Assembly: GCA_012515635.1 (NCBI GenBank)
Contig: JAAYXZ010000173.1
Span: forward strand, 1 to 8,179
Direction: 5' to 3'
DNA from: Elusimicrobiota bacterium
GTDB taxonomy: Bacteria; Ratteibacteria; UBA8468; B48-G9; JAFGKM01
Length of the DNA: 8,179 nucleotides
Shown here: one piece after another, positions 1-5,790 of the stretch
Layout of the letters: each line of letters begins with the position of its first letter
Position numbering within the stretch: position 1 is the first letter of the stretch
Translations under genes and position numbers: made by a program
The notes under the pieces: generated by a model
The model's input: the letters and a program-made list of their open reading frames with translations, nothing else
Databases searched by the model: none
Told to the model about the DNA's origin: nothing

Positions 1-575
1 AAGAAGGGAAAGATATTGCTAATATGTTGTGGTTCTGGTCTCCCGGCAAAAGACCTGCCATGAAAATCTTTTATGAGAGATTTGGAATAACAGGCGCTGT
101 TATATCAGCGGTGGATCTTATAAAAGGTATTGGGTTATATAGCGGACTTGATGTTATAGATGTGCAAGGAGCAACAGGGTTATATAACACAAATTATGAA
201 GGCAAGGCAGAGGCATGTATAAATGCGCTGAAGACCCATGATTTTGTCTATGTGCATGTTGAGGCGGGAGATGAGGCAAGCCATGAACGTAATGTTGAAC
301 TAAAAATAAAATGTATAGAGGATTTTGATAGACGTCTTGTGGGCAATATTCTAAAAGAGGTAGATATAAAAAACACAGTAATTTCAATACTCCCTGACCA
401 TTATACGCCTGTAGAGACAGGGGCGCATTCTGCCGAGCCGATACCCTTTATTATTTGCGACCCGTTGTTGCCGCCCGACAGAGTGAGAAAATTTGATGAG
501 GAATCTTGTTCTGCCGGCATCTATGGACTTCTTGAGGGAGAATCATTTATTAATTATGCGCTGAGGAGATTTTGA
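1..575 (+). CDS. apgM: 2,3-bisphosphoglycerate-independent phosphoglycerate mutase, archaeal type (5' truncated by window)
   Basis: This is the C-terminal half of a cofactor-independent phosphoglycerate mutase of the ApgM family, which interconverts 3- and 2-phosphoglycerate in glycolysis and gluconeogenesis in the cytoplasm. The frame is open from base 3, and the residues before the first ATG (24) already match the family (an ANMLW-type motif at 18-35), so that ATG is internal and the true start lies outside the window. Visible alkaline-phosphatase-superfamily metal-site motifs are GDEASHE (267-287), a DH pair at 396-401 and a downstream His at 426-428 followed by SAEPIP. About 190 of the roughly 400 residues expected for the family are present, and the C-terminus looks complete, ending in a TGA at 573-575. 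It lies upstream of the Trk operon on the same strand, separated by 97 bp. Family assignment rests on motif recognition. The closely related phosphonopyruvate decarboxylase-like paralogues cannot be fully excluded. Confidence 0.92.
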   Translation, partial: EGKDIANMLWFWSPGKRPAMKIFYERFGITGAVISAVDLIKGIGLYSGLDVIDVQGATGLYNTNYEGKAEACINALKTHDFVYVHVEAGDEASHERNVELKIKCIEDFDRRLVGNILKEVDIKNTVISILPDHYTPVETGAHSAEPIPFIICDPLLPPDRVRKFDEESCSAGIYGLLEGESFINYALRRF

Positions 576-610
576 TAACCCGAATCTGCTGAGAGATGGA
601 AGGTTTGAAA

Positions 611-652
611 ATAAAGCAGTATAATACAATAGAGAAGGGTATAGGGCTTTAT
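611..652. repeat. Short inverted repeat in the apgM-trkA gap
   Basis: ATAAAGC at 611-617 is an exact inverted repeat of GCTTTAT at 646-652, with a 28-base spacer. It sits in the 97-bp gap (576-672) just upstream of the first trkA gene. A TATAAT hexamer at 620-625 lies inside the spacer but has no convincing -35 box 16-18 bases upstream. The repeat could be an operator or a leader hairpin, but a 7-bp match at this spacing can arise by chance. No GC-rich stem followed by a T-run, as in an intrinsic terminator, is visible in the gap, so read-through from apgM is possible. Confidence 0.25.
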
Positions 653-672
653 AACTTTCTCAAGGCAAAACT

Positions 673-1317
673 ATGTATATAATAATTGTTGGTTGCGGCA
701 GAATAGGGGCATATCTTGCAAATCTGTTGCAATTTGACCATAATGTGGTGGTGATAGACAGAGATGAAAAGGCATTATCTAAATTGGGTGATAGTTTTAA
801 CGGGATATATATCAATGGTGACGGGCTTGACCCTGATATTTTAAAAGAGGCAGGTATTGAAAAGGCGGATTCGTTCATTGTAACCACAGGCAATGATAAT
901 ACCAATATAGTTGTTGCGCAAATAGCTAAGAAAATTTTCAATGTGTCCAAAGTAGTCGCAAGGGTCTCCAGTCCGGGTAAAGCGGAGATATACAGGGACC
1001 TTGGCATAGATCCTATCAACAGCACCGCTATATTCGCTTCTTTTTTGAGAGATAAACTCTTGGGTAAGAGTTTTACCAGTTATCTGTTTGAGAGCAAAAA
1101 ACTTAATATTCTGGAGATAAAAAATACAGGCAGATACACAGGTGAATCTGTAGAGGAATTAAATATCCCCAATGATTTTAAAGTAATAGCAATAATCAGG
1201 GGGGAAGAAGTTCTTATCCCTGATGAAAAAATACTGATTGAAGATGAGGATATAATCTTTGGGGTGGCAAGGTTAGAGACCTTGAAAAGAATAAGGAGAG
1301 CGCTTAAACTTCAATGA
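673..1317 (+). CDS. trkA: TrkA-family potassium uptake regulator, single RCK unit (first copy)
   Basis: This 214-residue cytosolic protein consists of one RCK_N plus one RCK_C domain, the size of KtrA or half of a classical tandem TrkA. Such proteins form rings beneath a TrkH/KtrB channel and gate K+ flow on binding NAD(H) or ATP/ADP. The Rossmann motif GCGRIG is at residues 7-12 and the acidic ribose-binding residue is Asp29 at the end of beta-2. A GDG motif follows at 49-51, and the TTGNDNTN stretch is typical of RCK_N. The C-terminal part, from about residue 134, has the RCK_C pattern of short beta strands around AIIRGEE. The start at 673 has AAGG seven bases upstream and places the Rossmann strand at residue 3, as usual. 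The stop overlaps the next start as ATGA (1314-1317), which implies translational coupling. Exact nucleotide specificity is not decided by the sequence. Confidence 0.92.
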   Translation: MYIIIVGCGRIGAYLANLLQFDHNVVVIDRDEKALSKLGDSFNGIYINGDGLDPDILKEAGIEKADSFIVTTGNDNTNIVVAQIAKKIFNVSKVVARVSSPGKAEIYRDLGIDPINSTAIFASFLRDKLLGKSFTSYLFESKKLNILEIKNTGRYTGESVEELNIPNDFKVIAIIRGEEVLIPDEKILIEDEDIIFGVARLETLKRIRRALKLQ

Positions 1318-1982
1318 ACATAATAGTAGTTGGCGGTGGAAATGTCGGGCGTAATCTTGCAGAAAAAATAAGTGTTCATAATTACGTTACGCTCATAGAA
1401 AAAGACCCTGATACAAGTGAGCGTCTTGCCTGTCAAATGAATATCCTTGTTATACAGGGCGACGGATGTGATATAGAGTTGCTCAAACAGGCGGGAATTG
1501 CAAAAGCGGATGTGGTGGCTGCTGTTACAGGCAGTGATGTTGATAACCTTGTTATATGTCAGATTGCAAAGGATATATTCCATGTTAAGAGGTCTGTAGC
1601 CAAAGTAAATGACCCGAAAAATGAAAAGATATTCTATCAGTTAGGGGTTGATGTAGCGATAGGAAGCACAGCAATTATAGCTAAAGTGATAGAAGACGAG
1701 GTGAGTTGGGAGGACTTCATAACACTCTTTACATTCAAACGCGGGAATCTCTCAATTATAAGGGTTGACCTTCCCGAATCATCGCCTGTCATCAACTCCT
1801 CTATTAATGAGATAACTCTTCCTGAAGATTCTGTTCTTGTTGCGATTATAAGAAATGGCGAGATAATGATACCGAAAGCCAACTCTGTGTTGAAAGAAAA
1901 AGATGAGGTAATAGCTATCACGAAAGTGGAGAATGAATCACAACTTTTCAAATCTCTTATCGGAGAGGTGGATGAGAAGTGA
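1314..1982 (+). CDS. trkA: TrkA-family potassium uptake regulator, single RCK unit (second copy)
   Basis: This second 222-residue RCK protein is clearly paralogous to the gene before it. It has GGGNVG at residues 7-12, an acidic residue (Glu29) where the adenine ribose would be bound, GDGCD at 49-53, and VTGSD at 71-75. An RCK_C domain covers roughly 143-207. Together the two proteins correspond to the two RCK halves that are fused in enterobacterial TrkA (about 458 residues). Either a heteromeric ring or two alternative sensors is therefore plausible. It starts within the stop of the first copy. AAGGAG at 1293-1298 lies 15 bases upstream, too far for an ideal ribosome site, so coupling probably drives initiation. 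Its TGA (1980-1982) shares one base with the ATG of the following microprotein. The two copies differ enough that a recent duplication is unlikely. Confidence 0.92.
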   Translation: MNIIVVGGGNVGRNLAEKISVHNYVTLIEKDPDTSERLACQMNILVIQGDGCDIELLKQAGIAKADVVAAVTGSDVDNLVICQIAKDIFHVKRSVAKVNDPKNEKIFYQLGVDVAIGSTAIIAKVIEDEVSWEDFITLFTFKRGNLSIIRVDLPESSPVINSSINEITLPEDSVLVAIIRNGEIMIPKANSVLKEKDEVIAITKVENESQLFKSLIGEVDEK

Positions 1983-2125
1983 TGGATAAGATAATAAAAT
2001 ATGTAAGAGTCATAGACAGATGGGTTATCGGTGTTGTTCTGGAATTGATATATCCTCTTATAACTTTTACAGCCGCCGCCCTTGTCTGTTATTTAATGTA
2101 TCTGACAACATTTATTAAAAAATGA
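1982..2125 (+). CDS. Small single-pass membrane protein within the trk operon (47 residues)
   Basis: This frame of 47 codons plus TGA exactly fills the space between the second trkA and trkH. Its ATG overlaps the trkA stop by one base (TGATG) and its TGA overlaps the trkH start by four (ATGA at 2122-2125). That two-sided fit, in an operon where every junction is tight, is the main evidence that it is translated. The protein has a basic, amphipathic N-terminus (residues 1-14, with Lys3, Lys6, Arg9 and Arg13). One long hydrophobic segment follows (about 15-44), interrupted by Glu21 and Pro25, and the protein ends in Lys-Lys. No signal-peptide cleavage site or lipobox is evident. I do not recognise a family. 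Its position suggests a small partner of TrkH or TrkA, comparable in placement to KdpF in the Kdp operon, but that is inference. It may also serve mainly to couple translation into trkH, which has no Shine-Dalgarno sequence of its own. Confidence 0.75.
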   Translation: MDKIIKYVRVIDRWVIGVVLELIYPLITFTAAALVCYLMYLTTFIKK

Positions 2126-3618
2126 TTCCATATTTCTCCCGTGAGGACATCGGTCCTATCCTGCATTATCTTGGTAAGGTTGTAAAGGGGTTGGGTGTCC
2201 TTATGTTGGTCCCTTTTTTTATAGGGGTTTTAAATAAGGAATGGGCGCCTGCCATAGATTTTCTCTTTACGTTTCTCTTATCTCTTGCTATTGGGAGTGT
2301 TTTACTTTTGGTGTTTGAAGAAGAAAAAGACCTTAACTGGCGGCAGGGTATGAGCGTTGTTGCTTTGAGTTGGGTAGTGGCAATGTTTCTTGGGGCTATT
2401 CCGCTATGCCTGTCAGGACATTATCTGAGTTTTCTTGATGCTTCTTTTGAAGCAATGAGCGCCTTTGCTACCACAGGTCTTACAGTTGTCCGCGACCTTG
2501 AACATATGTCTTATGCCTGCAATTTCTGGAGGCATTTTATGTGTTTTATAGGCGGGCAAGGCATTATTCTTGTTGCTCTTACCTTTTTTGTCAGGGGCGG
2601 CAGTGTATTTAAAGTGTATATGGGCGAAGCAAGAGAAGAAAAGATAATGCCTAATATTATCCAGACAGCAAGGTTTATATGGTTTGTCAGTTTAACCTAT
2701 CTTGTAATAGGGACAGCGCTATTCTTCGGTATAAATGTCGGACAGAATATCTCATCGGGCAGGGCGTTGTTCCACGCAATATGTCTCTTTATGGCTGGTT
2801 GGGATACTGCTGGGTTTTCTGTTCAAAGTCAGAACATAGCGTATTATCATAATCCGTTGATTGACTTGGTAACTGCAATGTTTGTTCTGTTGGGCGCTGT
2901 CAATTTTGGCGTTCACTATGTTGTATGGACGGGGAAACCCCGAGAACTGTTGAAGAACTATGAGTTGAAACTTTATATGACAAGCATCCTTGCAACTTTT
3001 TTTATAGTATGCGCTGGCTTTGTTATGTATTTTAAGTTTCCTGACTTCATATCTTTTTTCCGTGAGAGTTTTTATCAGCTTATTTCGGCGCATACAGGAG
3101 TAGGGTATTCAAATATAGCGGTTCAAAACTTTGCCTGTTGGCCTACTCTTGCTATTCTCGGCATTATTATAGCAATGGGGCTTGGCGGAAGTTCTACTTC
3201 AACAGCGGGAGGTATAAAAATTTTGAGGATAGGAATCCTTTTGAAAGGTATAAAAAAGGAACTGAAGATTCTCACTTCGCCTGAAGCCACTGTTGTGGTG
3301 GAAAGATTTCACCATATCAGGGATATAACAGTAGAAGACAACCATGTAAAAATGGCGGCGATAATGATTCTTTTATACATAGCCCTTTACATAGCAGGAG
3401 GGATTATAGGCGTGTCATTTGGTTATCCGTTTCTGTCAGCGCTGTTTGAGTCCGTCTCCGCATCTGCCAATGTAGGGCTTTCTATGGGGATTACTTCCCC
3501 CTTTATGCCTTCCGGGTTAAAGATTACATATATTATCCAGATGTGGATAGGGCGTTTAGAGTTTTTATCTGTCTTTGTATTGATAAGATTTTTATTATCG
3601 CTGAAGAGTCCTGAATGA
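2122..3618 (+). CDS. trkH: Trk/Ktr-type potassium channel subunit TrkH
   Basis: This 498-residue polytopic membrane protein of the TrkH/KtrB/HKT superfamily forms the K+ path across the cytoplasmic membrane. All four pore-loop repeats are visible: TTGLT at residues 117-121, DTAGF at 228-232, TGVGY at 325-329 and ANVGL at 449-453. Each keeps the selectivity-filter glycine, which in this family goes with K+ preference. The region GLGGSSTSTAGGIK (353-366) is the hallmark of the third repeat, next to the intramembrane gating loop. GRLE at 477-480 is the usual C-terminal signature. Length is normal and nothing is missing. The start (2122) overlaps the stop of the microprotein and has no Shine-Dalgarno sequence nearby (the preceding bases are A-rich), so translation is probably coupled. 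The two upstream RCK proteins are its expected regulatory ring. Confidence 0.95.
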   Translation: MIPYFSREDIGPILHYLGKVVKGLGVLMLVPFFIGVLNKEWAPAIDFLFTFLLSLAIGSVLLLVFEEEKDLNWRQGMSVVALSWVVAMFLGAIPLCLSGHYLSFLDASFEAMSAFATTGLTVVRDLEHMSYACNFWRHFMCFIGGQGIILVALTFFVRGGSVFKVYMGEAREEKIMPNIIQTARFIWFVSLTYLVIGTALFFGINVGQNISSGRALFHAICLFMAGWDTAGFSVQSQNIAYYHNPLIDLVTAMFVLLGAVNFGVHYVVWTGKPRELLKNYELKLYMTSILATFFIVCAGFVMYFKFPDFISFFRESFYQLISAHTGVGYSNIAVQNFACWPTLAILGIIIAMGLGGSSTSTAGGIKILRIGILLKGIKKELKILTSPEATVVVERFHHIRDITVEDNHVKMAAIMILLYIALYIAGGIIGVSFGYPFLSALFESVSASANVGLSMGITSPFMPSGLKITYIIQMWIGRLEFLSVFVLIRFLLSLKSPE

Positions 3619-3628
3619 AAGGTGAAAG

Positions 3629-4153
3629 ATGAAAAAAACAGGAATATTTATAGTGGCAATAATTCTTCTTTACGGAATTGTTTTTGCAGATACAGAGATA
3701 AATTCTCCTGACAAGACTCTCCCTGTAAGAGTTCTCTTTGAAGATGGATACCGGTATGACGGACAAAAGGTTACTGTTGCGGGAGAAGTTATAGGCGATA
3801 TTATGGGGAATGGAGAACAATACTGGATAAATATAAAGGATGAAGATTTTTTTATAGGTATCGTTATTAACGCCTCTCAAAAGGAGATAATAAGATATGT
3901 AGGCAGGTACGGAACCAAAGGGGATATAGTCAAGGTCTCCGGTATATATCGCCTGAACTGTACTGCTCATTTCGGGGAAAGGGATATACATTCCGAACAG
4001 ATTGAAATAATTGAGGGCGGGTATGAGATACCTGAAGATATTCAGAACAAGAAAGTTATAATCAGTATCTTGCTCGGGGTAATCACTCTCTTTCTACTTC
4101 TTAATTCCCAGAGGAAGAATCTCCGAAGAGATATCTGCGGTCAGCCGAAGTAA
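3629..4153 (+). CDS. Exported, membrane-anchored OB-fold-like protein, function unknown
   Basis: This 174-residue protein begins with a signal peptide (residues 1-20: two lysines, a hydrophobic core, then VFA before Asp21, a plausible signal peptidase I site). The body (about 31-128) is beta-rich and resembles OB-fold proteins of the tRNA_anti or CcmE kind. It has YDGQKVTVAGEV at 43-54, a WINI strand at 66-69, and KGDIVKVSG followed by a Cys/His stretch and RDIH near 97-121. I recall the pattern GDIV.V.G...C..H...DIH from uncharacterised exported bacterial proteins. A hydrophobic helix (142-159) followed by Arg/Lys residues would anchor it with the C-terminus inside, so the domain should face the periplasm or outside. 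AAAGGTG lies just upstream of the ATG. It starts 10 bases after trkH and is presumably the last gene of the operon. Its 3' end overlaps miaB on the other strand by 53 bp. Nucleic-acid binding should not be assumed, given the export signal. Confidence 0.8.
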   Translation: MKKTGIFIVAIILLYGIVFADTEINSPDKTLPVRVLFEDGYRYDGQKVTVAGEVIGDIMGNGEQYWINIKDEDFFIGIVINASQKEIIRYVGRYGTKGDIVKVSGIYRLNCTAHFGERDIHSEQIEIIEGGYEIPEDIQNKKVIISILLGVITLFLLLNSQRKNLRRDICGQPK

Positions 4154-5399
4154 TGGTAACTTTTTCAAGTGTGCCGGGTCTTGAATGAGGCGAGGTAAAC
4201 ATCACTGTTTTATTTGTTGAACTTTTACCGAGGAAACATCCTCTTTTCTTATGCGCAGGTTTTATAACAAAGACATTATCAACTTCTCCGATAAAGCGCT
4301 GATTTCTTTTTAGGGCTATCTCCTCTTGAAAATCAAGAATGGTTTTATGCCTTTCTCTTTTTTCTTCTTCAGGAACATCATCTTCCATAGCGGAGGATTT
4401 CGTCAGCGGTCTGGCAGAGTATTTGAATACAAAAAGATCATCAAAGCAAATATTTTTGATTGTCTGAACTGTCTTGTTGAAATCATCTTTCGTCTCTGAT
4501 GGGAAACCAGTTATGATATCAGAGGTAATTGTTATGTTCGGCGCTGTCTTGCGTGCTGTGTCTATGATTTTCATATATTGCGCAAGGGAATATCTTCTGT
4601 TCATAAGTTGGAGTATCCTATCGGAACCTGACTGAAGGGGCAAGTGAAGATGTTTATACAGTTTTGGCAAGGATTGAAAAGCGAGAATAAGCGTATCTGC
4701 GATATCTTTTGGGTGGGATGTAAGAAAGCCGAACCGCAGAAGTCCATCTATGTTATTTATCTTTTCCAAAAGCGATGGGAAATCATCCCCTGTATCTTTC
4801 CCGTATTCATTAACATTCTGCCCGAGCAGTATAATTTCTCTTATACCTTTTTCAATCAGGTTCTTAATCTCCCTGCAGATGTCTTCGGGTTTTTTGCTTA
4901 TCAGTTTGCCTCGTGTAAAAGGCACTACACAATAGGAACAGAAGTTTTCACAGCCCTTTGTTACGGTTATAAAAGATGATACCTGTTTATGCGGAACTAT
5001 CTGTTCGGAGATGAAAGGACTCCCATCTTCTTCTATAAGGCAAATCTTTTTTTGGGAAGAGAGAGGCAATACTTCAGGCAGTTTATTATAGTTATTGGGA
5101 TTGCACACAACATCAATGAAACCGTATTTTTTATAAATAGCGTCTTTATATAAACCGGCGGTGCAACCCAAAAGACAGAGGATTTTACCTTCCTTTTTAA
5201 GATGTTTATACGAAGAAAGGAATGATAGCGCCCTATTCTCCGCGTGTTTTCTTACACTGCAGGTGTTAACAGCGATGATATCCGCATCTTCGGGGCGGGG
5301 AACAATATCATACCCGTTTTTGGCGAGCAATGCCATGATTTTTTCAGAGTCATAAAAGTTCATCTGACAACCATACGTCTTTATATAAAACCGTTTCAT
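4101..5399 (-). CDS. miaB: tRNA-2-methylthio-N6-dimethylallyladenosine synthase MiaB
   Basis: This 432-residue radical-SAM methylthiotransferase converts i6A37 to ms2i6A37 in tRNAs reading UNN codons, using two [4Fe-4S] clusters. The N-terminal UPF0004 domain supplies the auxiliary-cluster cysteines: Cys11 (TYGCQMN), Cys47 (NTCSVR) and Cys79 (LLGC). The radical-SAM triad CxxxCxxC is Cys150, Cys154 and Cys157 (GCENFCSYC). LGQNVNEYG (192-200) and HLPLQSGS mark the MiaB/MTTase core. A short TRAM domain forms the C-terminus, including the MiaB-like NKTVMF segment. TYGCQMN, GQNVN and the TRAM favour MiaB over the RimO and MtaB branches. The start is supported by TCCTTT at 5408-5413 (AAAGGA on the coding strand), 8 bases from the ATG. 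It follows the DUF4321-like gene by 48 bp with no convincing promoter between, so co-transcription is likely. Its end overlaps the convergent OB-fold gene. Confidence 0.95.
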   Translation of the reverse strand: MKRFYIKTYGCQMNFYDSEKIMALLAKNGYDIVPRPEDADIIAVNTCSVRKHAENRALSFLSSYKHLKKEGKILCLLGCTAGLYKDAIYKKYGFIDVVCNPNNYNKLPEVLPLSSQKKICLIEEDGSPFISEQIVPHKQVSSFITVTKGCENFCSYCVVPFTRGKLISKKPEDICREIKNLIEKGIREIILLGQNVNEYGKDTGDDFPSLLEKINNIDGLLRFGFLTSHPKDIADTLILAFQSLPKLYKHLHLPLQSGSDRILQLMNRRYSLAQYMKIIDTARKTAPNITITSDIITGFPSETKDDFNKTVQTIKNICFDDLFVFKYSARPLTKSSAMEDDVPEEEKRERHKTILDFQEEIALKRNQRFIGEVDNVFVIKPAHKKRGCFLGKSSTNKTVMFTSPHSRPGTLEKVTITSADRRYLFGDSSSGN

Positions 5400-5447
5400 A
5401 ATAGAGGTCCTTTACATACGATGGAATAACAACAGAAAACGCTTCAA

Positions 5448-5705
5448 TTATATTTTGCGCAGAGAAAACACAGCGCCTATAGTTATGCCGAGTAGTGTAA
5501 GGATATTAAAGTTGAAGGACAGCCCGCACCTGAAAGAGAGAACGATGAGGTCAAGGTTTTCAATGCTCCACGATGGTTTTATGGCGGCAGAGATAACCTC
5601 ATAGATAATAGTTCCCTGCGGAAGAACAAGCATTAACAACTCTCCCAGCGCAGTGCCTATCAGCGCAGACAGAAAAACAATAAGTAAAATATATAGAATC
5701 CGCAT
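5448..5705 (-). CDS. Small two-helix membrane protein, DUF4321-like
   Basis: This 85-residue hydrophobic protein has one membrane helix at about residues 3-28, with a GTALGELL motif at its end. A loop containing SIENLDLIVLSF (47-58) and a second helix (about 67-81) follow, ending in a basic RKI tail. This layout and the central motif resemble DUF4321, a small family of unknown function known to me mainly from Firmicutes and some uncultured bacteria. The match is from memory of the pattern, not a search. The start at 5705 has no Shine-Dalgarno sequence close by. The only purine-rich stretch (coding strand AAAGGGAG) lies about 25 bases upstream, within the proposed promoter spacer, so the mRNA may be nearly leaderless. 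It is the first gene of a probable two-gene transcript with miaB. No functional link to tRNA modification is evident. Confidence 0.78.
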   Translation of the reverse strand: MRILYILLIVFLSALIGTALGELLMLVLPQGTIIYEVISAAIKPSWSIENLDLIVLSFRCGLSFNFNILTLLGITIGAVFSLRKI

Positions 5706-5715
5706 AATGTTATGA

Positions 5716-5745
5716 ATTATATCATTATCTCCCTTTACAGGTCAA
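5716..5745 (-). promoter_or_regulatory. Sigma70-type promoter for the DUF4321-like gene and miaB
   Basis: Read on the minus strand, TTGACC (5745-5740) is followed after 18 bases by a perfect TATAAT (5721-5716). Transcription should start near 5709, only a few bases before the ATG at 5705. Its -35 box abuts and its spacer overlaps the -35 box of the rightward promoter, so the two polymerase sites cannot be occupied together. This is predicted from consensus match only. Confidence 0.6.
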
Positions 5746-5762
5746 TCTGTTGATACTATAAT
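5734..5762 (+). promoter_or_regulatory. Sigma70-type promoter for the GH106-like gene
   Basis: TTTACA (5734-5739) and a perfect TATAAT (5757-5762) are separated by the optimal 17 bases. A start near 5769 would give a leader of about 21 bases carrying AAAGGG (5780-5785), five bases before the ATG at 5791. The elements interleave with the leftward promoter on the opposite strand. No clear operator palindrome for a dedicated regulator is visible in the 85-bp gap. Confidence 0.62.
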
Positions 5763-5790
5763 AGGTTGTCTTGAAATTGAAAGGGACAGA

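Noticed and set aside
24..575. A complete 183-residue gene starting at the ATG at 24
   Set aside because: The frame is open back to the window edge and the residues before the ATG fit the phosphoglycerate mutase family, so this is the 3' part of a longer gene.
620..625. TATAAT upstream of the first trkA as a promoter
   Set aside because: No acceptable -35 hexamer lies 16-18 bases upstream and there is no extended -10 TG; the nearest TTGAAA (605-610) is only 9 bases away.
1637..1951. Reverse-strand frames opposite the trkA, trkH and OB-fold genes (660-1025, 1311-1583, 1637-1951, 2752-3093, 3533-3991)
   Set aside because: They are shadows of well-supported forward genes, with no domain motifs of their own.
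4119..4132. Perfect 5-bp hairpin ATCTC-CGAA-GAGAT as a terminator between the convergent operons
   Set aside because: The stem is short and not GC-rich, lies inside both coding regions, and has no adjacent T-run on either strand.
5244..5429. Short forward frames opposite miaB (4644-4979, 4750-4935, 5161-5355, 5244-5429)
   Set aside because: They lie almost entirely opposite miaB, whose cysteine motifs and radical-SAM domain are unambiguous; none shows independent coding features.
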